Of a stretch of 54,700 nucleotides of DNA, positions 10,720 to 23,329 are shown piece after piece. How positions within the stretch are numbered: position 1 is the stretch's first letter; each line of letters opens with the position of its first letter. The DNA lies in contig JABDHJ010000015.1 in assembly GCA_013285645.1 (NCBI GenBank), positions 1,258 through 55,957 of the forward strand, written 5' to 3'. Position numbers and translations under genes: made by a program. Source of the DNA: Verrucomicrobiota bacterium. GTDB taxonomy: Bacteria; Verrucomicrobiota; Verrucomicrobiia; Methylacidiphilales; UBA1321. The notes under the pieces were generated by a model. That model saw only the letters and a program-made list of their open reading frames with translations. It was not told the DNA's origin and did no database searches.

Positions 10720-12117
10720 TCACGAAGGAGAAGGCAACCCAATGCTAGTATACATCACTTTGAGAAACGAGGCAGGCAGCACGCTGTCCAGCGCCAGCTT
10801 GGCATTGAGCACGATGATGACGGCGGTCAGGCCCCAGCCGACGAACTTCATCCAAAGCGGATTGACGAACGGTCCCATCTTCAGTTTGTCGCTGGTGAAT
10901 CGCATCAACGGCCAGACTGCAAACCCGAGTTGCATGCTCAAGGCCACCTGCGTCGCAACGAGTAGATCGTTCGCCTTGCTCTCGCCATAGATGCCGATGA
11001 CGACGACGGCGGGCACGATGGCCACGGCGCGCGTGAGCAACCGGCGCAACCAGGGTCGCAGCCGGATGTTGAGAAATCCTTCCATCACGATCTGGCCCGC
11101 CAGCGTCCCCGTGAGCGTGGAATTTTGTCCTGAAGCGAGCAGCGCTACCGCAAAAAGTACACCCGCCAATCCCACGCCAAGGACCGGGCTGAGCAGTTTG
11201 TAAGCGTCCTGGATCTGCGCGACATCCTGATGTCCCGAGCCATGAAAAGCGGCGGCGGCCAGCACGAGAATCGCGACATTGATGAACATCGCCCCCACGA
11301 GCGCGAAGGTCGAATCGAAGGTGGCAAACTTGATCGCCTCCCTTTTTCCTTCGTGGGTCTGCTCGATCTTGCGGGTCTGCACAATCGACGAGTGCAGGTA
11401 GAGGTTATGCGGCATGACGGTCGCGCCGATGATGCCGATGCTGATGTAAAGCATATCGGAGTTCCTGAGAATTTGAGGGCTCGGGGCAAAGCCCATCATC
11501 ACTCCCACCAAACTCGGCTTGGCCCAATAAAGCTCAAAAATAAAACACGTGGCAATGGTGGCGATCAGCACCATGATCAGCGCTTCCAGATAACGAAATC
11601 CTTTGTTTTGCAGATAGAGCACGAGCAGGACGTCGAGGCAGGTGATCAGGCATCCCCATAGAAGGGGAATGCCGAAGAGAAGCTGGAGACCGATGGCCAT
11701 GCCGATCACCTCTGCGAGATCGCAGGCGGCGATCGCCAGTTCGCAAAGCACCCAGAGAAAAATCGCGTAAGGCTTCGAATAATGATCGCGGCAGGCCTGG
11801 GCCAGGTCGCGTCCACTGACGATTCCCAGCTTCAGTGCCAGATGCTGCAAGAACACCGCCATGAGGCTCGAAATCAGGACGACGCTCAGAAGCGTGTATC
11901 CATAGGACGCTCCTCCCTGGAGATCGGTGGCCCAGTTGCCGGGATCCATGTACCCGACGGCGACCATGAATCCGGGCCCGCTGAACGCCGCCATCTTCCG
12001 CCAGAACGAGCTGGTGACCGGAACGGCAACGGAGCCATGCACCTCAGGTAGCGAGGGCGAGGTGACATGACGACGCCAACCCGTGGGAGCGTCCACCGGG
12101 GCAATATCGTGATTCAT
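10720..12117 (-). CDS. mntH: Nramp-family proton-coupled Mn/Fe transporter
   Basis: The protein has 465 residues and 11 or so membrane helices. The two metal-site motifs of Nramp proteins are present: DPGNWATD in helix 1 (Asp and Asn ligands) and GATVMPHNLYLHS in helix 6 (Met and Ala ligands). This identifies a Mn2+/Fe2+ importer of the inner membrane. The N-terminal tail of about 35 residues is hydrophilic. The promoter region directly upstream carries a recognisable -35/-10 pair and two copies of an operator-like repeat (see that entry), in keeping with metal-responsive repression. The downstream usp gene overlaps or abuts its stop codon. Confidence 0.92.
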   Translation of the reverse strand: MNHDIAPVDAPTGWRRHVTSPSLPEVHGSVAVPVTSSFWRKMAAFSGPGFMVAVGYMDPGNWATDLQGGASYGYTLLSVVLISSLMAVFLQHLALKLGIVSGRDLAQACRDHYSKPYAIFLWVLCELAIAACDLAEVIGMAIGLQLLFGIPLLWGCLITCLDVLLVLYLQNKGFRYLEALIMVLIATIATCFIFELYWAKPSLVGVMMGFAPSPQILRNSDMLYISIGIIGATVMPHNLYLHSSIVQTRKIEQTHEGKREAIKFATFDSTFALVGAMFINVAILVLAAAAFHGSGHQDVAQIQDAYKLLSPVLGVGLAGVLFAVALLASGQNSTLTGTLAGQIVMEGFLNIRLRPWLRRLLTRAVAIVPAVVVIGIYGESKANDLLVATQVALSMQLGFAVWPLMRFTSDKLKMGPFVNPLWMKFVGWGLTAVIIVLNAKLALDSVLPASFLKVMYTSIGLPSPS

Positions 12118-12127
12118 TGGCGTCGAT

Positions 12128-12156
12128 ATTGTGTAAACAAATTAGATCGTCGTCAA
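12128..12156 (-). promoter_or_regulatory. Putative mntH promoter
   Basis: On the minus strand TTGACG (12156-12151) is followed after 17 bases by CACAAT (12133-12128). These resemble sigma-70 -35 and -10 elements (5/6 and 4/6). The expected transcript start is near 12121, leaving only about four bases before the ATG at 12117, so the message would be nearly leaderless. Prediction from sequence only. Confidence 0.5.
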
Positions 12157-12179
12157 CTACTAAAGTTTGTGTAGGCAAA
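12129..12179. promoter_or_regulatory. Pair of operator-like direct repeats upstream of mntH
   Basis: TTGTGTAAACAAA (12129-12141) and TTGTGTAGGCAAA (12167-12179) differ at two of 13 positions and are 38 bases apart centre to centre. The second copy lies inside an inverted repeat, GTTTG-N6-CAAAC (12165-12180). One copy covers the -10 region and the other lies just upstream of the -35, the usual layout for a repressor. A DtxR/MntR- or Fur-type metal regulator is the natural candidate, but the sequence does not match a consensus I can name. Confidence 0.55.
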
Positions 12180-12293
12180 CATTTATGGCCTAGAGCAACC
12201 GCGAAAACGGTAATGCTATAAAATCTTGTATTGCGGCATTTCTGAACGATGATGCCGTTAAATCACAAACTGAAATCCATATCCTATCCTGCC

Positions 12294-13082
12294 ATGAGCC
12301 AAAAAATCCGCGTAACTGTCTGGGGTGAATACGTCCACGAAAAGAAACATCCCGACACGATCGGCAAAATTTATCCTAAAGGCATGCATGAAACCATTGC
12401 CGAGGGACTCCGTGAATCGCCCGACTTTCAGGTCCGCACCGCCACGCTCGATCAACCCGAGCACGGCCTGACGGATAAAGTCCTCGAAGAGACCGATGTT
12501 CTCACTTGGTGGGGCCACTGCGCGCACGGCGATGTCGATGACAAGATCGTCGACAGGGTGCAGAAGCGCGTCCTCCAGGGCATGGGTCTGATTGTCCTCC
12601 ATTCGGGGCACTACTCGAAAATCTTCAAGCGGATGCTCGGTACCAGTTGCTCGCTCACCTGGCGTGAAGCCGGCGAAAAGGAACGCATCTGGGTCTGCAA
12701 CCCGGGGCATCCTATCGCGCAGGGCCTCCCTCCCTATTTTGAAATTCCTCATGAGGAAATGTACGGCGAACCGTTCGGCATTCCGACGCCGGATGAAATG
12801 ATCTTCATCAGCTGGTTCCAGGGCGGCGAGGTTTTCCGCTCCGGCGCGACATGGAAGCGCGGCAACGGCAAGATTTTCTACTTCCGTCCCGGCCACGAAA
12901 CCTATCCCACTTATCACCAGAAGGAAGTGCGCCAAGTCATTCGCAACGCCGCACTCTGGGCGCGACCGGAAGGAAGTCCCTGGATTGATAGCTGCCCCAA
13001 CGTTCCCATTGAAAAAGCCGCGGAAAAAATCGTGGCGCAGGGAGAGAGCGTGCACAAGCCGGGCGAAGCTGGATTCAAGTAA
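12294..13082 (+). CDS. ThuA-like sugar-utilisation protein
   Basis: The protein has 262 residues in a class-I glutamine-amidotransferase-like fold, recognised as ThuA-type by [12 protein letters not shown] at the N-terminus, [34 protein letters not shown] and the C-terminal [17 protein letters not shown]. ThuA was named from trehalose utilisation in rhizobia, and relatives are common in sugar-degradation clusters; the exact reaction is not settled. No signal peptide, so cytoplasmic. I chose the ATG at 12294 because [10 protein letters not shown] is the normal family start; an upstream ATG pair at 12249 would add 15 residues. Neither start has a Shine-Dalgarno sequence. First gene of a three-gene catabolic set with heparinase and GH2. 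Confidence 0.85.
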   Translation: MSQKIRVTVWGEYVHEKKHPDTIGKIYPKGMHETIAEGLRESPDFQVRTATLDQPEHGLTDKVLEETDVLTWWGHCAHGDVDDKIVDRVQKRVLQGMGLIVLHSGHYSKIFKRMLGTSCSLTWREAGEKERIWVCNPGHPIAQGLPPYFEIPHEEMYGEPFGIPTPDEMIFISWFQGGEVFRSGATWKRGNGKIFYFRPGHETYPTYHQKEVRQVIRNAALWARPEGSPWIDSCPNVPIEKAAEKIVAQGESVHKPGEAGFK

Positions 13083-13103
13083 TCGGCCCTGTCGTTGCAG
13101 CAG

Positions 13104-13130
13104 GTAGCCGTCGCACTCCGTACGACGGCG
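13104..13130. repeat. REP-like palindrome, copy 1
   Basis: GTAGCCGTCGCACTCCGTAC continues into GACGGCG. CCGTCG (13108-13113) pairs with CGACGG (13123-13128). A near-identical element is at 53970-53993, and related hairpins are at 18448-18464 and at the IS target. It sits in the 77-base gap between the ThuA and heparinase genes and could also work as an mRNA hairpin within that transcript. Confidence 0.6.
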
Positions 13131-13159
13131 CCTTGTTCTCGTTCAAAGATTCACATTCC

Positions 13160-18231
<5,072 letters not shown>

Positions 18232-18319
18232 TAAGTAGAGAAGGCTGCGGGATCGCGCCGCGTTCAACCCGCTCATGACTAATGAAACTTCCTCGGCCTA
18301 CCGGGAAAAGGCTTCGTTT

Positions 18320-18361
18320 AGGGCGTTGCCCTGGGCTAGGATTGGCTCGCCCAGTTGGGGC
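18320..18361. repeat. Double stem-loop element, possibly a dispersed repeat
   Basis: AGGGC-GTT-GCCCT (18320-18332) is followed by GGGCTAGGATTGGCTCGCCC and a second stem GCCC-AGTTG-GGGC (18349-18361). The wording (GGGCGTTGCCCTGGGCTAGG) is like an intergenic element I associate with Verrucomicrobia/Planctomycetes genomes, but I cannot confirm that here. It lies 90 bases after the lacZ stop, where it could also end the transcript. The 296-base gap 18232-18527 otherwise holds only the hairpin at 18448 and the promoter region of the next gene. Confidence 0.4.
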
Positions 18362-18447
18362 TCCTGATAGAGTCGCATTTAGCGTGAACAAGCTCTGATT
18401 CGATCAACTGTTCACCAAGCTGAATCTCGACACGTTATAACGCGCTT

Positions 18448-18464
18448 CGTAGCCTCCATCTACG
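18448..18464. repeat. Short palindrome related to the REP-like family
   Basis: CGTAG (18448-18452) pairs with CTACG (18460-18464) over CCTCCAT. The frame GTAGCC...TCC...ACGGCGC is shared with copy 1 at 13104, but the central stem is shorter. It lies 64 bases upstream of the GH50-like gene. Confidence 0.35.
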
Positions 18465-18527
18465 GCGCAACTTAAAACTCATTCTCCGGTTTTTGCAGGG
18501 CGTCCTCCGTCCTCACTTCTTCTCCGT

Positions 18528-21308
18528 ATGAAATTCAAAATTGTCTCTCTATTCGTTTTCGTTCTTTTTTTCAACGTCGACATAACCCGCGCTGAACTTC
18601 TTTCCCTGAATGACCAGGGAATTCACATCGACGCTGGCAGCATGGGTACATTCGATTTTGAATATCCGGTTCTCAATGGGGACGTCCCCGAGGCCGAACA
18701 GAAAGTCCTAGAGAAAACTGTCTCGGGAAATACGGCCACCATCAAGTATGACAAAGGCGCCACGGCCACGGTCTCAATCGATGGCAGTGAGGTCACTTTC
18801 ACTTTTCAAAATGTCCCGGCCAACGTCAAAACGGTCAAATACCAAATGTTCATCCCCTTCGCCTACCAGCAGGGTGGCAAGTGGAAGATGGGCGACGGGG
18901 AGTCGACGTTTTTTCCCATTGATAAACCGGCCAAGCCGCACCTCTACCAGGACCATACGCCCAACTTCACGCTGTTTAATTTCGAGGGCAAATCGTTCAC
19001 GATAAAAGTGCCGGTTAACAGTTACCTCGAACTCGTGGACAACCGCGAATGGAATTGGGCCATCTACGTCCTGCACACCCATGTCCCGTTCAATCCCGAT
19101 GTTCCCATGAAATTCACCATTACCACCGGTGCGGTCGATCCCAACGCCCAGCCGGTCCATCTCATCGATTCCATCGGCCAGATGAAGTCCCTCGATTGGC
19201 CCGGCAAGGTCAAGAGCGTCGACGAACTCAAGGACGATGTCACCAGCGAACAGGCCTACTACGCCAGCCTTACTCCGCCCACCTTCGATAAATATGGCGG
19301 TCTGCCCGATAGCGGGCCGAAACTCGGGCTGCAAAAGTCCGGCTTCTTTCATGTCGAAAAGAAAGGCGACAAATGGATGCTCGTCGATCCGGACGGCAAT
19401 CTTTTCTTTCATCTTGGCATCTGCGCTTTCGCCCCGGGCGACGATTACACCACAGTCAAGGGCCGGGAATCTGCCTACGAATGGCTCCCGCCTACCGATG
19501 GCGAATTCAAGACCGCTTACATGCCCAACGTGGGCGGCGGCGTCTTCTCTTTCCACACCGCCAACATGATTCGCAAATACGGAAAGCCCTTCGAAATCGG
19601 TGAATTCCAAGACACCATGATCGATCGCGTCCGCAAATGGGGTTTCAATTCCATCGGGGCGTTCTCTCCCATCACCGAAACGGTGGTTCAGGCCAAAAAC
19701 TTTCCCTACGCCGCGCACATGCCGATCGAGCCCTGGGGTGGCGTCATCAAGGATATCCCCGGAATCACCGGGGCCTGGGATCCTTTCGATCCCGTCAATA
19801 TCGCCCAGCTCGACGTGAATTTTGCGAAGGACCTTCCCGCCAAGGTCAACGATCCGCTTCTCATCGGCTACTTCCTCACCAACGAACCGCTTTACGAGGA
19901 CATCCCCAAGGTCGTCCCCACTCTCAAGGGAAGCGCGCATCCCTGCAAGTTGGAGCTCGTGAAAATGTTGAGTGCCAAGTACTCAACCATCGATGCCTTC
20001 AACAAAGCCTGGGGCCTTTCCGCCGCCTCGTTTGATGCCCTCAATGAAACGGCGCTGCCGGTCAACACCAAGGAGGCCTCCGAAGACATGCACGTCTTCA
20101 CCGGCAAATTCTTCGAGACCTATTACAAGCTCGTCTCCGATATGTTCCATAAATACGACAAGAATCACATGATGATCGGTAATCGCTTTCAGCCCGGCAC
20201 GATCAACAACGAGCAGATGTGCCGCATCGCCGGAAAGTATCTCGATATCATGTCCTTCAATTACTACACGAACGGCGTGGACAAGGATTTCATGAATCGC
20301 ATTTACGGTTGGACCGGTCGTCCCATGTTCCTCAGCGAGTTTTACTGGGTCGGCAACAAGGAATCGGGCCTCTCCGGCGGCAGTGATGTCGGCACGCAGC
20401 AGAATCGCGGCCTTGCTTATCGCAATTACGTCGAGCAATCGGCATCGCTCGGCTACGTCGTCGGCATCGAGTGGTTTACCCTCATCGATCAGGCCGCCAC
20501 CGGTCGCTGGTTCTCCGGTATGAGCGGAGAACGGGCCAACACCGGTCTCCTCAATGTCGCCGATCGGCCCTACAAGCCGATGCTCGCGGAAATGATGAAG
20601 ACCAATTACGACATCTACAATGTTCTCGACGGAACAAGGCCTCCCTTCGTTTACGATAACCCCCTCTTTTCCACGGGAGGAAATCTCAAGCAGGTCGCCT
20701 ACGCTCCTCACTCTACCGGCCCGATCACGATCAACGGCACCACGAAAAACTGGCCGGGTATCCCGCCCGTCATCATCTCTGGCAAGCGGGTCGTCTTCGG
20801 AGCCGACTCCGGCGGCATCGAGGGCAGCTACAAACTTTGCTGGGATGAAAACAATCTCTACGTCCTGGTCACCGTCGTCGATCCCACCCCGCTACTCAAT
20901 AAAACGACCACTCCGGAAAGCATCTGGAATGGCGATGGCGTTGAACTTTTCTTCGGTTCGGAAAATGTCGATCAGGGCGGTGCGCTCCTCTTCAGCGACC
21001 GCCATTTGATCATCGCCGCTTCCGGCCCTGGAAAGGCCACTTTCAACTACTTCAACAGCCCGGAACAATATCCGACCGAAACGTTGATCGTCCCCGGCAG
21101 CGACGAAAAAGGCTATACGCTCGAAGCGGCCATCCCCTGGAAGGCACTCGGCGTGACGGCCCCGAAGGCTGGCGTCGATCTCCTCTTCGATATCGGAATC
21201 GACGACAGTGTCGACGGCAAAAATCGCCAGCATCAGATCATGTGGAACGGCACCGACAAAAATTCAGGCGACCGGACCCACTGGGGCCACATCAAGCTGC
21301 TCGAATAA
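18528..21308 (+). CDS. Secreted GH50-like glycoside hydrolase with unique N-terminal domain and CBM9-like tail
   Basis: The protein has 926 residues. The signal peptide (VSLFVFVLFFNVDITRA) ends near residue 22. An all-beta domain covers about 25-205. The catalytic part covers about 265-690 and starts with SGFFHVEKKGDKWMLVDPDG, a phrase typical of GH50-type agarases and related galactosidases. The likely acid/base is E453 (GYFLTNEPLYED) and the likely nucleophile E604 (RPMFLSEFYW). From about residue 730 a CBM9/DOMON-like sugar-binding domain follows (SYKLCWDENNLYVLVTVVD, IWNGDGVELFF, AAIPWKALGV). It probably releases galactose-containing fragments outside the cell for the cytoplasmic enzymes upstream. 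The N-terminal domain is homologous to the whole of the next, convergent gene. The stop codon touches that gene's stop with no spacer. Exact GH family is uncertain. Confidence 0.8.
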   Translation: MKFKIVSLFVFVLFFNVDITRAELLSLNDQGIHIDAGSMGTFDFEYPVLNGDVPEAEQKVLEKTVSGNTATIKYDKGATATVSIDGSEVTFTFQNVPANVKTVKYQMFIPFAYQQGGKWKMGDGESTFFPIDKPAKPHLYQDHTPNFTLFNFEGKSFTIKVPVNSYLELVDNREWNWAIYVLHTHVPFNPDVPMKFTITTGAVDPNAQPVHLIDSIGQMKSLDWPGKVKSVDELKDDVTSEQAYYASLTPPTFDKYGGLPDSGPKLGLQKSGFFHVEKKGDKWMLVDPDGNLFFHLGICAFAPGDDYTTVKGRESAYEWLPPTDGEFKTAYMPNVGGGVFSFHTANMIRKYGKPFEIGEFQDTMIDRVRKWGFNSIGAFSPITETVVQAKNFPYAAHMPIEPWGGVIKDIPGITGAWDPFDPVNIAQLDVNFAKDLPAKVNDPLLIGYFLTNEPLYEDIPKVVPTLKGSAHPCKLELVKMLSAKYSTIDAFNKAWGLSAASFDALNETALPVNTKEASEDMHVFTGKFFETYYKLVSDMFHKYDKNHMMIGNRFQPGTINNEQMCRIAGKYLDIMSFNYYTNGVDKDFMNRIYGWTGRPMFLSEFYWVGNKESGLSGGSDVGTQQNRGLAYRNYVEQSASLGYVVGIEWFTLIDQAATGRWFSGMSGERANTGLLNVADRPYKPMLAEMMKTNYDIYNVLDGTRPPFVYDNPLFSTGGNLKQVAYAPHSTGPITINGTTKNWPGIPPVIISGKRVVFGADSGGIEGSYKLCWDENNLYVLVTVVDPTPLLNKTTTPESIWNGDGVELFFGSENVDQGGALLFSDRHLIIAASGPGKATFNYFNSPEQYPTETLIVPGSDEKGYTLEAAIPWKALGVTAPKAGVDLLFDIGIDDSVDGKNRQHQIMWNGTDKNSGDRTHWGHIKLLE

Positions 21309-21968
21309 TTACTGCGTGGCGGGAGCGGCGTTGGTGCTGGAGCCATCAGCAGCAGCCGGGGCCCGTTCCGCATCTTCGATCTTATAAGTCAGCGCGGTAG
21401 CAGGACTGTAAGTCGCTTGTGACATCCACCCGAACGATTGCGTTCCCCACGCGCGCATATCGGTAATCTCCTGATAAGAGTACTGCGGAACCGTGAATTT
21501 AATTCCCTTTCCATCCCCGGCCCGCAGGACAAATACCTGCGCGTTGTTTTGGAACAAATGGTCCTTGTCCTTGTTTTCCGGAAACAGTTTCGCCGCAGCC
21601 GTGTCGAATTGGAAGGTGCCCCCGACATTGAATTCGAGGCTGATGATCATTCGCACTTCCACATACCCGACGTCCGCCGGCAAATTGTCTCCCTTCATCG
21701 TGATCGTTCCCGAGGGATCGATCGCAATGTCGAGCTCTCCGCCACCTTCGTATTTCAAAACGGCGGTATTGTCCTTAACCTCGACCCCTTTGTTTCCGTA
21801 GGATTTTTTCTTATCGGTGGAGTGCAGGACAGGATAGCTCACCGTGAATTTGAGATGCTCGCCATCACCGGTAACTTGCAACCCGCCGCTCATCGGGGTG
21901 ATGGTGACGGTTGCATGCACAACCGTCAGGGCAAGACTCAGGAGACCGATGATAGCCAGGTTTTTCAT
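21309..21968 (-). CDS. Exported free-standing version of the GH50-like protein's N-terminal domain
   Basis: The protein has 219 residues with a signal peptide (NLAIIGLLSLALTVVHA). Residues about 25-190 align along their length with residues 30-200 of the adjacent hydrolase: FTVSYPVL against FDFEYPVL, NTAVLKYEGG against NTATIKYDKG, LPADVGYVEVRM against VPANVKTVKYQM, LFPENKDKDHLFQ against FFPIDKPAKPHLYQ, and IKFTVPQYSYQEI against FTIKVPVNSYLEL. The C-terminal tail is Ala/Pro-rich. The domain has no name known to me; sugar binding or partner docking is likely. Its own promoter faces the GH43 gene (see 21979-22007). The ATG at 21968 is the only start with a signal peptide. Confidence 0.75.
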   Translation of the reverse strand: MKNLAIIGLLSLALTVVHATVTITPMSGGLQVTGDGEHLKFTVSYPVLHSTDKKKSYGNKGVEVKDNTAVLKYEGGGELDIAIDPSGTITMKGDNLPADVGYVEVRMIISLEFNVGGTFQFDTAAAKLFPENKDKDHLFQNNAQVFVLRAGDGKGIKFTVPQYSYQEITDMRAWGTQSFGWMSQATYSPATALTYKIEDAERAPAAADGSSTNAAPATQ

Positions 21969-21978
21969 GAGATGGAGG

Positions 21979-22007
21979 ATTTTACTGTCAGTTTATTAAG
22001 ACATCAA
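21979..22007 (-). promoter_or_regulatory. Putative promoter of the free-standing domain gene
   Basis: On the minus strand TTGATG (22007-22002) and TAAAAT (21984-21979) are separated by 17 bases. The predicted transcript start near 21972 leaves a leader of only a few bases before the ATG at 21968, so this message too may be almost leaderless. Sequence prediction only. Confidence 0.5.
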
Positions 22008-22098
22008 AAACAAGAGGGCGGCGATTCTACCTACGCATCGATCGCTAGATCAGGGCTAAACTAAAGTCAGAAAAGCACACCCCCTCTGTTGTCGTCAA

Positions 22099-22134
22099 TT
22101 GGCAGATGCTGGCATTCACGCTAAACTGTTTAGC
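22099..22134 (+). promoter_or_regulatory. Putative GH43 promoter with 15-bp palindromic operator
   Basis: TTGGCA (22099-22104) and TAAACT (22122-22127) are 17 bases apart. GCTAAACTGTTTAGC (22120-22134) is a perfect palindrome around one central base and covers the -10 box. A half-site GCTAAACT lies at 22055-22062. A sugar-responsive repressor is the likely reader. The site is between divergent genes, so it could govern both. Confidence 0.5.
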
Positions 22135-22212
22135 ATCGTAACGGCAAGCCGTGCGGGCTGCCTGAGGCAGCGTCAGCAAACACGGTCGCTTTTTTCGTCC
22201 AGTTGATTTCAA

Positions 22213-23319
22213 ATGCAAGACATGGATTCGAAACAATTTTGCCCAGGTGAATTCTGGCCGGATGATCAGGGTATTCACATCAATGCCCACGGCGGCGGCG
22301 TTCTCCATCACCAAGGTCGCTACTACTGGTATGGCGAGCACAAGATCGAGGGCGAAGCCGGCAACCAGGCCCAAGTGGGAGTGCATGTCTATTCCTCCAG
22401 CGATCTCTACCAATGGAAAGACGAGGGAATCGCGCTCAAAGTCGACGACGATCCCCAAAGTGAAATTGTGCGCGGCTGTATTCTCGAGCGGCCCAAGGTG
22501 ATTTACAATCGGACGACCGGAAAGTTTGTCATGTGGTTTCATCTCGAGCTGAATGGAATCGGCTACTCGTCCGCTCGAAGCGGAATCGCCGTCGCTGATC
22601 GGCCTACTGGACCTTTCCAGTACGTGAAAAGTATCCGCCCCAATGCTGGAGCGTGGCCCATGAACGTCCCGGATGAATTAAAAAAGCCACTCGATGCCGC
22701 GGAACTGGCACAGATGAAGGGGCTGGAATTTCCCGGCAATTGGGTTCCCCATTATCCACCGCACCAAATCTTTCGTCGTGATTTCGATGCAGGGCAGATG
22801 GCCCGCGACATGAATCTTTTCGTTGATGAGGACGAGACCGCGTACCATATCTATTCCTCCGAGGAAAATGGCGTCCTCCACATTTCTCAGTTGAGCGAAG
22901 ATTATCTCCAATCGAGCGGACGCTATGTCCGGATCTTTCCCGGAAAATTCCATGAAGCTCCCGCGTTGATGAAGCATCGCGGAAAATATTTTATGATCAG
23001 CTCCGGTTGTACGGGGTGGCACCCGAATGCCGCCCGGCTTTCGGTGGCGGATTCGATTTGGGGGCCCTGGCAGGAACTGGAAAATCCATGCATCGGCACG
23101 GAAGAGGAAAAAAGCACCACCTTTAATTCTCAATCCACCTTCATTCTTCCTGTGGCGGGCAAGGAAGATGCCTATATCTTTATGGCGGATCGTTGGCGGC
23201 CTGAAAATGCCATTGATGGGCGCTACACCTGGCTTCCAATTCAGTTCAAAAACGAACTCCCCGTGCTGGAATGGAAAGATCGGTGGGATTTAAATTTCTT
23301 CGCGGCGCCAGCCCGCTAA
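22213..23319 (+). CDS. GH43-family glycosidase (cytoplasmic)
   Basis: The protein has 368 residues forming a five-bladed beta-propeller, recognised by the repeated blade signatures GGGVLHHQGRYYWYGEHK, HVYSSSDLYQWKDEGIAL, RPKVIYNRTTGKFVMWFH, RDMNLFVDEDETAYHIYSS and EAPALMKHRGKYFMISSG. In this GH43 group the catalytic Glu is usually in the EAPA segment and the pK-tuning acid is in a blade such as RDMNLF. Family members remove arabinose, xylose or galactose side chains. No signal peptide. The start at 22213 (ATG) has an in-frame ATG nine bases later. It may be co-transcribed with the membrane protein that follows after only ten bases, although that protein belongs to the glycan block. Confidence 0.8.
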   Translation: MQDMDSKQFCPGEFWPDDQGIHINAHGGGVLHHQGRYYWYGEHKIEGEAGNQAQVGVHVYSSSDLYQWKDEGIALKVDDDPQSEIVRGCILERPKVIYNRTTGKFVMWFHLELNGIGYSSARSGIAVADRPTGPFQYVKSIRPNAGAWPMNVPDELKKPLDAAELAQMKGLEFPGNWVPHYPPHQIFRRDFDAGQMARDMNLFVDEDETAYHIYSSEENGVLHISQLSEDYLQSSGRYVRIFPGKFHEAPALMKHRGKYFMISSGCTGWHPNAARLSVADSIWGPWQELENPCIGTEEEKSTTFNSQSTFILPVAGKEDAYIFMADRWRPENAIDGRYTWLPIQFKNELPVLEWKDRWDLNFFAAPAR

Positions 23320-23329
23320 CTCAATCAAT

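Noticed and set aside
12118..12293. Mn-responsive riboswitch before mntH
   Set aside because: The predicted leader is only a few bases long, so there is no room for an RNA switch.
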